Shown here piece by piece: positions 26,152-35,040 of a DNA stretch of 46,983 nucleotides. Numbering within the stretch: the first letter of the stretch is position 1; every line of letters begins with the position of its first letter. The position numbers and the translations under genes were made by a program. This stretch comes from Lachnospiraceae bacterium. Its GTDB lineage: Bacteria > Bacillota > Clostridia > Lachnospirales > Lachnospiraceae. Where the stretch lies: the NCBI GenBank assembly GCA_017521985.1, contig JAFXAZ010000067.1:1-46983 (forward strand), read 5' to 3'. The notes beneath the pieces are model-generated. The model worked only from the letters and a program-made list of their open reading frames with translations, searched no databases and was not told the DNA's origin.

Positions 26152-28821
26152 TTATTCCGCTTTAATCACCGTATTCCTCAAACTTCCGCTTTCCTTCAAA
26201 TACACTTCCTTCATATCCTGCCCCAGTTTATCCACTTCCTCACGTAGTCCCTGGGCAGACAGTCGAATAGCACTCTTACCCCAGATAATCATCTGAACCA
26301 GTGCATCGGAGGTAGCAACAGTTACTTTATACTGCCCTTCCATGCGTGCAGCGGTGCGGGCAATGTAGTTATCTGCAGTCTCCGCTTCTTTAGTGTATAC
26401 GATATGAATGTTGTGATAAGGAATTACGGTTTCTACATGGTTTTTAACGCGGTATGCATCAAATACCAAAATTACATGACATTTTTTATATCCCTGATAG
26501 TTGCACAGCACATCTGCCAGTCGGTCTCTTGCTGCATCGATATTTACTTCCGCCAGTTCCTTCAAGTCCTGCCATGCAAAAATAATATTGTATCCGTCTA
26601 CCAAAAGATATTCCTCGGCATCTGCCTTTGGCGCAGGCTTGTAATTGGAAGTCTGCCCCATATAAGGTGTCGGTGCTTTCTTTTTCCGGCCTTCCCAGCC
26701 TTTCTTGGTACGCTCGTTGCTGCCGTAGGTACGTCGAAAAATCTCGTCAATTTCTTCCTGAGCAATAAATCCGTCGTCTATATTGTCTGTGCGTCGTCTT
26801 GCCTGAAACACCTGCCCTTTGGCAGATAGTATGTCCATGGGAGCACTTCCGCCATAAATATAATCTAATGCGTCATACCCGTCCTCTAAAATACCATCTC
26901 GCATCAGTCCGGTCTCTATATGCATATAATCATAAACCTGATCCCACGGTACCACAAAGCCGGCACCATGTCCGCAGAATACGCTGTCTGCGGTATGTTC
27001 CAAATCCGCCTCCGGCTCATATCCAATAGCTTCTATCACTTCCTCTGCATTATGGCATGGTTCATAGCCCTGCAAAGTGCAGAAAAGCCTGCCAAGACCA
27101 CGGGAATATGCCGCCACCTCCATTTGATAGCCTTGCATGGTGGCTACCGGTGCCACACCGGTCAAAATGGCTGTTTCTCCCACTGCATCCGGTGTATCAA
27201 ATCGACCGTACATGCGCTGAATATCGTTCATAGCACGTCCCAGATTCTCCGTCGGAATTTCCAAACGGAAGCTGTATACCGGCTCTAAGAGTTCACTTAC
27301 CGCATACATTAACCCATGACGTACGGCACGATAAGTGGCCTGTCTGAAATCTCCGCCTTCGGTATGTTTTAGATGTGCCTTTCCTGCAACCAGTGTGATT
27401 TTGGTATCCGTGAGTTCAGACCCTGTCAATACGCCTTTATGGACACGCTCTTCCAAATGGGTCAATATCAGGCGCTGCCAGTTCCTATCCAGCACATCTT
27501 CGCTGCATTTTGCCTCAAAAATCATGCCACTGCCCGGTTCTCCCGGCTCCATCCACAGATGCACTTCCGCATAATGCCTAAGTGGCTCAAAATGACCCAC
27601 ACCTTCCACGCAGGAAGCAATTCTTTCTTTATACACAATACTGCCTGCATCAAAACGCACATCCATGCCAAACCGTTCCCATATGAGGGTACGAAGCACC
27701 TCAATCTGTACCTCGCCCATCAGCTGGATATGAATTTCCGCACTACCCTCCTGCCATACTATATGTAAGGTCGGGTCTTCTTCTTCCAACTCACGCAGCT
27801 TCAAAAAGCTCTGATATACATCACATTCCGGTGGTAACATCACTTGATAATTTAAAACCGGTTCTAAAGAAGGCTGCTCGGATGCCTGCTCCACTCCAAG
27901 TCCTTGACCGGAGTAGGTCTTGGTAAGACCTGTCACTGCACACACCTGACCTGCATAAGCCTCATTTACCGGCTGATATCCTGCACCGGAATATATGCGA
28001 ATTTGATTTACCTTTTCATCGGAAAGCTGAGCCTTTACTTTTAAGGAACCACCGGTAATCTTCATATGCGTCAAACGATTCCCCTGTTCATCGCGGGAAA
28101 TCTTAAATACCTTTGCCCCAAATTCATTTCTGCAGTCTGCTTTACTCGTCCACTCTGACACGGATGTCATAAATTCCTCGACACCCTGTCCCTTTAATGC
28201 GGAACCAAAGAAACATGGAAATATTTTCCGCTCTGCAATCATCCTCTTAATACCGGTATGCTCCACACTTCCATTTTCCAGGTAATGCTCCAGTACCATC
28301 TCATCGCAGACTGCTACATTTTCCATAAAATCCGCACTTTCGGTATCGCGAAAGTCTATAACGCCCTCACCAAACTGCTCCTGTAGCTGCGCAAGTAACT
28401 CCTCTTCTCTACCTGCTGCCAAATCCATTTTATTGATAAACAAAAACGCAGGAATCTGATGACGAGCTAACAGCTTCCACAAGGTATACACATGTCCCTG
28501 CACACCATCTGTACCGCTGATAACCAAAATAGCATAGTCTAACACCTGCAACGCACGCTCCATCTCTGCAGAAAAATCCGCATGTCCCGGTGTGTCCAAA
28601 AGCGTAAATTCCTTTTCTCCTACGGTCAGCTGCGCCTGTGCCGAAAAAATGGTAATACCTCTGGCTCGTTCCTGTGCATTACTGTCTAAAAGCGTGTCTC
28701 CGTGGTCTACCCTGCCTAATTTTCTAATGCTTCCACCCAAATATAAAAGCCTCTCCGCAAGAGTTGTCTTGCCGGCATCTACATGGGCTAAAATTCCAAT
28801 AACTATATTTTGTGCTTTCAT
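26152..28821 (-). CDS. TetM-like translation GTPase fused to Rae1/YacP-type nuclease domain
   Basis: 889 residues, about 250 longer than TetM. Residues 1-655 form a TetM/EF-G-like translation factor with all G motifs: AHVDAGKTT, RGIT, DTPGH, NKMD and GSAL. Residues about 660-735 are a basic linker (KGWEGRKKK). Residues 736-889 match the NYN/YacP (Rae1) nuclease: LLVDGYNIIFAW with Asp742, AARDRLADVL, LVFDAYRV, ETADNYI and VATSDALVQMI. Bacillus Rae1 cuts mRNA in the ribosomal A site, the site that TetM-type GTPases enter. The TetM loop that displaces tetracycline (YYSPVST) corresponds here to KAHLKHTEGG, so drug resistance is doubtful. The start overlaps the upstream ATPase stop as ATGA, with AAAGGA 9 bases before. 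A ribosome-linked quality-control or mRNA-cleaving role is inferred. Confidence 0.93.
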   Translation of the reverse strand: MKAQNIVIGILAHVDAGKTTLAERLLYLGGSIRKLGRVDHGDTLLDSNAQERARGITIFSAQAQLTVGEKEFTLLDTPGHADFSAEMERALQVLDYAILVISGTDGVQGHVYTLWKLLARHQIPAFLFINKMDLAAGREEELLAQLQEQFGEGVIDFRDTESADFMENVAVCDEMVLEHYLENGSVEHTGIKRMIAERKIFPCFFGSALKGQGVEEFMTSVSEWTSKADCRNEFGAKVFKISRDEQGNRLTHMKITGGSLKVKAQLSDEKVNQIRIYSGAGYQPVNEAYAGQVCAVTGLTKTYSGQGLGVEQASEQPSLEPVLNYQVMLPPECDVYQSFLKLRELEEEDPTLHIVWQEGSAEIHIQLMGEVQIEVLRTLIWERFGMDVRFDAGSIVYKERIASCVEGVGHFEPLRHYAEVHLWMEPGEPGSGMIFEAKCSEDVLDRNWQRLILTHLEERVHKGVLTGSELTDTKITLVAGKAHLKHTEGGDFRQATYRAVRHGLMYAVSELLEPVYSFRLEIPTENLGRAMNDIQRMYGRFDTPDAVGETAILTGVAPVATMQGYQMEVAAYSRGLGRLFCTLQGYEPCHNAEEVIEAIGYEPEADLEHTADSVFCGHGAGFVVPWDQVYDYMHIETGLMRDGILEDGYDALDYIYGGSAPMDILSAKGQVFQARRRTDNIDDGFIAQEEIDEIFRRTYGSNERTKKGWEGRKKKAPTPYMGQTSNYKPAPKADAEEYLLVDGYNIIFAWQDLKELAEVNIDAARDRLADVLCNYQGYKKCHVILVFDAYRVKNHVETVIPYHNIHIVYTKEAETADNYIARTAARMEGQYKVTVATSDALVQMIIWGKSAIRLSAQGLREEVDKLGQDMKEVYLKESGSLRNTVIKAE

Positions 28822-30209
28822 GCATATAAATCCTTTAAGGTTACTAATTTCACTTTACCTAATTTTTGCAACTCCATCAAATGCTCCGTAAATCCAGCTT
28901 TTGAGAAGATATAAAAATGATACTTTTCTCCTTTACCAAATGCGTCCGCATACTCTTTTAATAATTCGTACTCGTCTACACCAACCGGCTCCTGCTTATA
29001 TTTGCATGAACCAATAATATACTCTTTTCCCTCAATCGGTGTTCCCACAATATCAATCTGCACCTGTTTTTTATTTCGATTATCTGTTCCCCACCACTGC
29101 CCGATGTCTCGAAGTTCAATTGGCATATCCTCTGCGTAATACATCAAATAATCACGGCACATTTTCTCAAAAACCAAACCCATATAGTCTGCGAAGTGCC
29201 TCTTTATACCTCGCTCGTAAATCGTCTCAATTCTTCCGGATGTGATAGCCGTAATATTTTGTGGTACAAAACAATACCAAAATCGAAATAAATTATCCGT
29301 AATCATATAAATGGATTTTTTGCCTTCTTTTTCCGTAATAGGAGTTTCCCTCTTTAAAATCCCAAAATCCATTAAAACCTTTATATATTTTGTGCATGGG
29401 CCACTCTCCACTCCGGTCTTTGTGGATATTTCATTCATTTTGGACGCGCCCTCTGCAATAGCCGTTATGATGGAGTTATATACTCCCGGCTCTCTAAGCT
29501 CCTGTTTTAACAAATTGCCCGGTTCCTCATACAAATAAGATGCAGCATCCAATACGTTTTCAAGAATTGCTTCATCCAAGTTATGCTTCACCGCCAATTT
29601 ATTAATATAGTGAGGAACACCTCCTGTAATTCCATAAATAAGTGCATTGTCCTCTACAGAAAGCTCCGGATTAAACACTGCTGTTTCTTTATAATTTAAT
29701 GCCTCTATTTTAAATTGTGCGGTTCTTCGCCCATATAGAGGGCTCTCATAGCCCAATACCTGATATTCCATAAAACTCATAGAAGACCCACAAAGAATCA
29801 GATACATATTACTGTCCTTCCACACATGATCAATCAAATGCTGAAGGCGTGAAGAAATAGATGGCTCAGATTTTGCAAGGTATGGGTACTCATCAATTAC
29901 GAATATAACCCTCTCTTCCTTGGCTAGCTGTGAAATTTTTGCAAATGCATCGTCAAAGGAAGTATACTCTGGAGCCATCGCAGTATTACTGTTTTCATAG
30001 CCATATATGGCCTTGGACAACGCACGAAGATTTTCTTTCGAAGTAGTGTCCAGTGCAGAAAAATAAATACTTTTCTTGCCTTTACAAAAAGCATTAATGA
30101 GTGCAGTCTTTCCAACTCTTCGCCTTCCATATATAACAATACACTCAAAAGCTCCATCTTGATACTTTCTTTCCATTTTTCTAAGCTCATTATTTCTGCA
30201 ATAAAACAT
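28818..30209 (-). CDS. ATPase_2/DUF234 family AAA ATPase
   Basis: 463 residues. The N-terminal ATPase (about 1-230) starts with FYCRNNELRKME and has Walker A GRRRVGKTAL, Walker B VIFVIDEYPYL and sensor-like LILCGSSMSFME. A winged-helix segment (about 260-310) includes KMNEISTKTGVESGP. The C-terminal DUF234 part carries QIDIVG and GSCKYKQEP, a PD-(D/E)xK-like pattern with Asp and Lys in the expected order. The family is common in archaea and anaerobic bacteria and is of unknown function, possibly DNA-associated. The start at 30209 has AAAGGTG upstream; an in-frame GTG at 30218 overlaps that site. It is translationally coupled (ATGA) to the GTPase-nuclease. Four tandem 15-bp repeats lie upstream. 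Confidence 0.88.
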   Translation of the reverse strand: MFYCRNNELRKMERKYQDGAFECIVIYGRRRVGKTALINAFCKGKKSIYFSALDTTSKENLRALSKAIYGYENSNTAMAPEYTSFDDAFAKISQLAKEERVIFVIDEYPYLAKSEPSISSRLQHLIDHVWKDSNMYLILCGSSMSFMEYQVLGYESPLYGRRTAQFKIEALNYKETAVFNPELSVEDNALIYGITGGVPHYINKLAVKHNLDEAILENVLDAASYLYEEPGNLLKQELREPGVYNSIITAIAEGASKMNEISTKTGVESGPCTKYIKVLMDFGILKRETPITEKEGKKSIYMITDNLFRFWYCFVPQNITAITSGRIETIYERGIKRHFADYMGLVFEKMCRDYLMYYAEDMPIELRDIGQWWGTDNRNKKQVQIDIVGTPIEGKEYIIGSCKYKQEPVGVDEYELLKEYADAFGKGEKYHFYIFSKAGFTEHLMELQKLGKVKLVTLKDLYA

Positions 30210-30259
30210 CTTTTTCACCTTTCAACAATTATCACACAGTCAACACCCAGTATATAATA

Positions 30260-30319
30260 TTTTAGTATATTACGAGTTAGTATCTTATAAGTTAGTATCT
30301 CATGAGTTACTAACTTATA
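30260..30319. repeat. Four tandem imperfect 15-bp repeats upstream of the ATPase gene
   Basis: Units begin at 30260 (TTTTAGTATATTACG), 30275 (AGTTAGTATCTTATA), 30290 (AGTTAGTATCTCATG) and 30305 (AGTTACTAACTTATA). The shared pattern is TTAGTAT followed by TTA or similar. The regular 15-base spacing 50-110 bases before the ATPase start suggests a multi-site operator. Confidence 0.75.
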
Positions 30320-30357
30320 ATTATAATAATCTATAAAATATTCTTTGTCAAGGTCTA

Positions 30358-30399
30358 TAAAAATATGTGGGAGCCTTTTTAATTTTGACTCCCACATAT
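30358..30399 (-). terminator. Rho-independent terminator of the GH3 gene
   Basis: Minus strand: ATATGTGGGAG, a 15-base loop, CTCCCACATAT, then TTTT. It closes the cydD-cydC-GH3 run. Confidence 0.9.
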
Positions 30400-30407
30400 C
30401 ATCTTCT

Positions 30408-33341
30408 TTATTTTATATCTTTAAAATTCCGTGCCTTCCGATACCACATTACTGCAGACACCACAAACAACGTACTAAATCCAATCACCAATCCCCAGCA
30501 TACCACAATAGGCCATGGTGTTACTACACGAATGGTTGTGTCAGGTCCAACTCCATTCATTCCACTGGAATTTACTACCGCATACAAGTTTCGATGCGCA
30601 GCTTCCTTCATGGCAGAAACAATAACCGTATCGTTTTCATATTGCTTGATTTGATTTAGCTGAGTAGGCAGCATGGCATCCATAATACTGCCGCCCGCCA
30701 TAACAAAATCTGCTGGATTCACATACTCATGCAACGCATTGTCGGTAATAATCTTGCCTTTACAGCCCCATTCTTCGCGAAGAATTCCGGTAATGAGTCC
30801 GTAATTACCTCCGGACCAGGTTGCCCCAAAGCGGGTGTATGCTACCATGACACCATTGGCATCTGCATCCTCTACCGGTGCCTGAAATGCCTTTAAATAA
30901 ATCTCGCGGGCTGCCTGTTCGTTTACCCAGACACCCAGACCTATTCGTTCTGCCTCACTGTCATTTAAGGCAAAATGCTTCATCAGCACTTCCACACCCT
31001 TTTCCTTCATACCGGCTACTTCTGCCGCGCAGATTTCACCAGCAAGATATCCATCTTCAGAATAATACTCAAAATTTCGACCTCCATACGGAGTACGGTG
31101 CGTGTTGTTTCCGGTTCCATATAAAAAAGAAACGCCAACATGCAGACAATCGTTACCGATACAACGTCCCACTTCAAACATCAAGTCTCTGTTAAAAGTG
31201 GCCGCCATTACGTCCTCAGACGTAAATGCAGTAGCATCCAATTCCGTTTTCAACAAAGAGGTGGTAAGACCTTGAGGTCCATTTTCATCACGGGTGCCCG
31301 GTGCTTCCACAGACTTAGCAGGCATATTCCAATGAAAACCATCTGCAATCATGCTGCACATCTCATCAAAGGTAAGCTGGTCCAAAAGTGGCTGCCATGC
31401 CGGGTCATCGTACGCAAGACCACGCATCTGAATAAGCTTGTAACCATTGTCTGCATTTAATACCGGCCTATCCACTGTTTCGTAATCATTTGGGTCATAT
31501 TGTATATTTTGTAAATCTTCTATTAATCTATCTGTTAAGGAAAGCTTCATAATTTCCTTTGGGAACGTGCCTTCCCAGACGTTTCGTGACAAATACGTAA
31601 TCTTAGACGGACTTCCGGCATACAAATTCAAATCTGCCATATCCAATTGATTCGTAATCACTGCCCCGGTGTCAGAAATACTATAGGTAGTTGCATCAAA
31701 TCGGGCTTCGTTCCAGGTATAAACCATTTGGGCATTGCCGGTGCCATCCATACGCCCATCGGTATTTTCCGGCGTATATCCTTTTACCGCCAAAATAGAA
31801 TTCACTGCATCATGGGCATCGGTAGCTGCTGCAAAATAATAATTACCCGGGTCTAAAATATACGTTCTTTCCCCATAGGAATCATAGGACGTTAAATCTG
31901 CACGGTCTACATAAACGGTAAGTGTCTCGGACTCCTGAGGCTGCAAGAGACCGGTTTTACCAAAGCCGCACAATACCACAGAAGCCTTTTCTACGCCATG
32001 GTGCTTATCGTATTCCGTATAAGGAGCCTGCACATAAACCTGCACCGTTTCTTTTCCTGCAAAGCTATTACCGGTATTGGTAACTGTTACCTGTACCGCA
32101 AATCTGTCATTTCCCGGTTCGTACTGTACCTGCATGTTACTGTACTCAAACTGCGTATAACTCAAACCGTATCCAAAAGGATAGGCTACCGTGCTGCCGT
32201 AATCATATGCACCGGCATTACCGGTTCCCATGACATAGTCCTCATAACGAGTCTCATAATAACGGTAACCTACGTAAATACCTTCCTGATATATCATATA
32301 ATAACTGGCTTTTTCCGGTATAACTTCCTCCGTTGCCCCTTCATATTTGGTTGCTACATTATTTACCATGGCCGGCGCAGAGAAATTATCATACACATAG
32401 GTATCTACCAGGCTGCCGGACGGATTTACTTTTCCGGATAAAATCTTGCATACTGCCTCCGTACCCTTCAGCCCCACATCGCCAATCCAAAGCACTGCAT
32501 CAATATCAAAGCCTTCGTCCTGCATAAAATCCATCTGTAACGCATTGGCAGAGTTAATCAATATAATAATTCTTTTTACATGACCGGACTGCTTCATGGT
32601 ATTTACTGCAGAAAGCATATTTTTTTCATTTTCATCCAACTCCAGATAATTTGTGGTAGTAAAATCCAAGTCCACACCTTCGCCGCCCACTCTGGAAATC
32701 ATCACAATGGCAGCATCGCCATACACCTGTATGGAGTTTTTTGCCTGCTCTGTATATTTATCCCATGGTACTTCAACTACTTTCTGACTGGCATGCGCAA
32801 TCATACCGCTTTCTTCTCTTCTATAAATACTGCCCGGACCTTCCTCATAAAAGTCCCACAAGGTTTCATTTACCACAAACCCTTGGTCTTCCATGGCATC
32901 TTTAAAGCTGGTTGCTTCGCTGGCATCAATATTGCCGGAACCGGTACCGCCATAAATCGGGTTCACAGAAGAATTAGACAAAAAGCTGACCTTTGCTCCA
33001 AGTTCCAAAGGCAACGCTCCATCCTTATTATATAATAGCACCGCTCCTTCTGCCTCTACCTGTTCTGCGATAAAGTTGCCGTAATCCTCATTATCCTCCC
33101 AGTCCGGAAAATCGGTAGTGTAATAACGGGCTTCTTCTGAAGCATCTTTAAGTTCCCAAAAGGTACCGCCAAAGAAAATAGCCACCGTATTGTCAAATAT
33201 GGTGGCAACCACCAGTACCACAATACTGATAATCGCCAGCGGCAGACTAAGAAACGTCAGCCCCCGCCATGGACGCACCGCTCTTCGCTCTGCCTTTTTT
33301 ATTTTTTTCTTTTCTTCTAAATAATCATTTTTAACTTCCAT
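30408..33341 (-). CDS. Membrane-anchored GH3 beta-glycosidase with reversed domain order
   Basis: 977 residues. A membrane helix near residues 28-50 and another near 943-966 bracket a large domain that should face outward. The usual GH3 order is inverted. The C-type domain comes first (GAVLLYNKDGALPLELGAKV, then LWIGDVGLKGTEAVCKIL and GKVNPSGSLVDT). A fibronectin-III-like part follows (VQVTVTNTGNSFAGKE). The TIM-barrel domain is last (TRDENGPQGLT, KHFALNDSEAER) and ends with the nucleophile Asp near residue 867 in GKIITDN. The same swap is known in Butyrivibrio and Ruminococcus beta-glucosidases. It should release glucose or related sugars from oligosaccharides. GGAGG lies 5 bases before the ATG at 33341. 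It follows cydC by 40 bases. Confidence 0.93.
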   Translation of the reverse strand: MEVKNDYLEEKKKIKKAERRAVRPWRGLTFLSLPLAIISIVVLVVATIFDNTVAIFFGGTFWELKDASEEARYYTTDFPDWEDNEDYGNFIAEQVEAEGAVLLYNKDGALPLELGAKVSFLSNSSVNPIYGGTGSGNIDASEATSFKDAMEDQGFVVNETLWDFYEEGPGSIYRREESGMIAHASQKVVEVPWDKYTEQAKNSIQVYGDAAIVMISRVGGEGVDLDFTTTNYLELDENEKNMLSAVNTMKQSGHVKRIIILINSANALQMDFMQDEGFDIDAVLWIGDVGLKGTEAVCKILSGKVNPSGSLVDTYVYDNFSAPAMVNNVATKYEGATEEVIPEKASYYMIYQEGIYVGYRYYETRYEDYVMGTGNAGAYDYGSTVAYPFGYGLSYTQFEYSNMQVQYEPGNDRFAVQVTVTNTGNSFAGKETVQVYVQAPYTEYDKHHGVEKASVVLCGFGKTGLLQPQESETLTVYVDRADLTSYDSYGERTYILDPGNYYFAAATDAHDAVNSILAVKGYTPENTDGRMDGTGNAQMVYTWNEARFDATTYSISDTGAVITNQLDMADLNLYAGSPSKITYLSRNVWEGTFPKEIMKLSLTDRLIEDLQNIQYDPNDYETVDRPVLNADNGYKLIQMRGLAYDDPAWQPLLDQLTFDEMCSMIADGFHWNMPAKSVEAPGTRDENGPQGLTTSLLKTELDATAFTSEDVMAATFNRDLMFEVGRCIGNDCLHVGVSFLYGTGNNTHRTPYGGRNFEYYSEDGYLAGEICAAEVAGMKEKGVEVLMKHFALNDSEAERIGLGVWVNEQAAREIYLKAFQAPVEDADANGVMVAYTRFGATWSGGNYGLITGILREEWGCKGKIITDNALHEYVNPADFVMAGGSIMDAMLPTQLNQIKQYENDTVIVSAMKEAAHRNLYAVVNSSGMNGVGPDTTIRVVTPWPIVVCWGLVIGFSTLFVVSAVMWYRKARNFKDIK

Positions 33342-33381
33342 ACACGCCTCCTGAAAGATAGTATGGCAAGTTTTAGAAAAT

Positions 33382-35040
33382 TTAAACCATTTCCAACACG
33401 GTATCCGCAATATTCATGGTGGAGTTTCTGTGTGAAACCAGTACCACCGTCTTATCCTTACAGCTTTCTCTTAACGATTTCAAAATAATTCCCTCGTTTA
33501 ATGCATCCAGATTACTGGTTGGTTCGTCTAATAACAGCATAGGCGCATCATGCAAAAAAGCTCTCGCAATACCGATTCTTTGTTTTTCACCGCCGGACAG
33601 GGTATCGCCCAGTTCACCCACTTTCGTGTCATAGCCATGCGGCAGCGACATGATAAAAGAATGAACAGATGCCTTTTTTGCAGCCTCCATAATTTCCTCT
33701 CTGGTGGCATCCGGCTTTGCAATGGCAATATTATTGGAAATAGAATCATGGAACAAATGGGTTTCCTGAGTCATATATGATTGCGTGTGGCGCAACGTTT
33801 TTGTAGGCATTTCGCGTACATCTTTTCCGGCTACGGACACCTGCCCTTTTCTGACATCCCAAAAGCGCATCAACAGCTTCAATGCTGTAGATTTACCGGA
33901 ACCACTGGCACCATGAATACCGGTAATGCACCCCGGAGCAAGACACATATCAAAATTCTTTAAAATCACCTCGTCATTATATGCAAAAAAAACATTTTCC
34001 AGTTCTGCACCGGCGCATCCCTTTAATGGCTCTTCCCCCGGCACTTCTTCCACCTGTGGCGTTTCCTCTAACAAGGAAAGGACACGTTCACCACTGGCCA
34101 GGGTCTGATGCAGATTGTTAGATAAATTGGACAATGCCACTACCGGTCCAAAGGAACCCATCATAGCAATGGTACAAGTCACCACGCCATATAAATTCAT
34201 AACACCTCTATGGTGTAAATATAATGACAAAAACAACATCCCAAAGGAGCATCCCAGTATCACCAGATTTGTCAGAGAACGCTGCGTGCCCTCCAGCCTG
34301 CTTAACTCCTCCTGCATAGTTCCCATGCGCTTGGAACGCGCCTGCATACCACCCTTGCGAATATCCCCCTGACCGTATTGAATGGTCTCATCCAGTCCCC
34401 GTAAGGAATCCAGCACAAAACTATTTAATTCGCCAAACCCGGTACGAAACTCCATACCTTTGGTCGCGCCTTTTCCGCCGTTCCACAAAGGTATCACGGC
34501 ACCTACTAACAGGTAACCCATCAATGCAAAAAGACCGGCCCACAGGTTATAAGAACCAATAAACAGAACCATAATTCCACTTACTAAAGTACCAATAGCA
34601 ATGGGGGAAATGGTATGTGCATAAAATACTTCCAACAATTCAATGTCCGTTGTAATAATAGAAATCAAATTCCCCTTGTCACGCCCTTCCAGTTTTGCCG
34701 GACAAAGCTTACGCAAAGTCTCAAATACCTTATGTCGAACTATCGCCAATAATTTAAAGGCAATAAAATGATTACAATATTGCTCAGCATAATGTAGTAC
34801 ACCACGAAGCACTGCCGCCACTATCAGCACACAAAACACACCACCCTTCAGTATCTCTCCGTTAAATCCGCGCACCAATGTCTGCCCGGCTAAAATGGTA
34901 ATACAGATAGCACACAAATAGCCGGCTACACCAAGGGTAATTGCACCCAACATTACATGTAACAGGGGACGTACAAGCCCAATAAGCTGCCCCATAATCT
35001 TCAAAGCGCTTCTTCTTTTTATAGTTTCTTTGTTACTCAT
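33382..35040 (-). CDS. CydC-like ABC exporter, second half of heterodimer
   Basis: 552 residues. Six membrane helices span about residues 20-310. The ATPase domain (about 335-552) has Walker A GASGSGKSTAL, signature LSGGEKQRIGIARAF, Walker B MLLLDEPTSNLD and the switch His in VSHRNS. It resembles CydC, the partner of CydD that exports cysteine and glutathione for cytochrome bd assembly in other bacteria. No cytochrome bd genes are near, so the substrate may differ. The start overlaps the end of the 35037 gene as ATGA, showing tight coupling. Confidence 0.87.
   Translation of the reverse strand: MSNKETIKRRSALKIMGQLIGLVRPLLHVMLGAITLGVAGYLCAICITILAGQTLVRGFNGEILKGGVFCVLIVAAVLRGVLHYAEQYCNHFIAFKLLAIVRHKVFETLRKLCPAKLEGRDKGNLISIITTDIELLEVFYAHTISPIAIGTLVSGIMVLFIGSYNLWAGLFALMGYLLVGAVIPLWNGGKGATKGMEFRTGFGELNSFVLDSLRGLDETIQYGQGDIRKGGMQARSKRMGTMQEELSRLEGTQRSLTNLVILGCSFGMLFLSLYLHHRGVMNLYGVVTCTIAMMGSFGPVVALSNLSNNLHQTLASGERVLSLLEETPQVEEVPGEEPLKGCAGAELENVFFAYNDEVILKNFDMCLAPGCITGIHGASGSGKSTALKLLMRFWDVRKGQVSVAGKDVREMPTKTLRHTQSYMTQETHLFHDSISNNIAIAKPDATREEIMEAAKKASVHSFIMSLPHGYDTKVGELGDTLSGGEKQRIGIARAFLHDAPMLLLDEPTSNLDALNEGIILKSLRESCKDKTVVLVSHRNSTMNIADTVLEMV

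Noticed and set aside
26152-28821. Simple tetracycline resistance gene
   Set aside because: The tip loop that displaces tetracycline in TetM is replaced, the protein carries an extra nuclease domain, and the gene sits in chromosomal context without mobile elements. Resistance is not supported by sequence.
30260-30319. CRISPR-like array
   Set aside because: The units are contiguous 15-mers without spacers, far from CRISPR geometry, and no cas genes are present.
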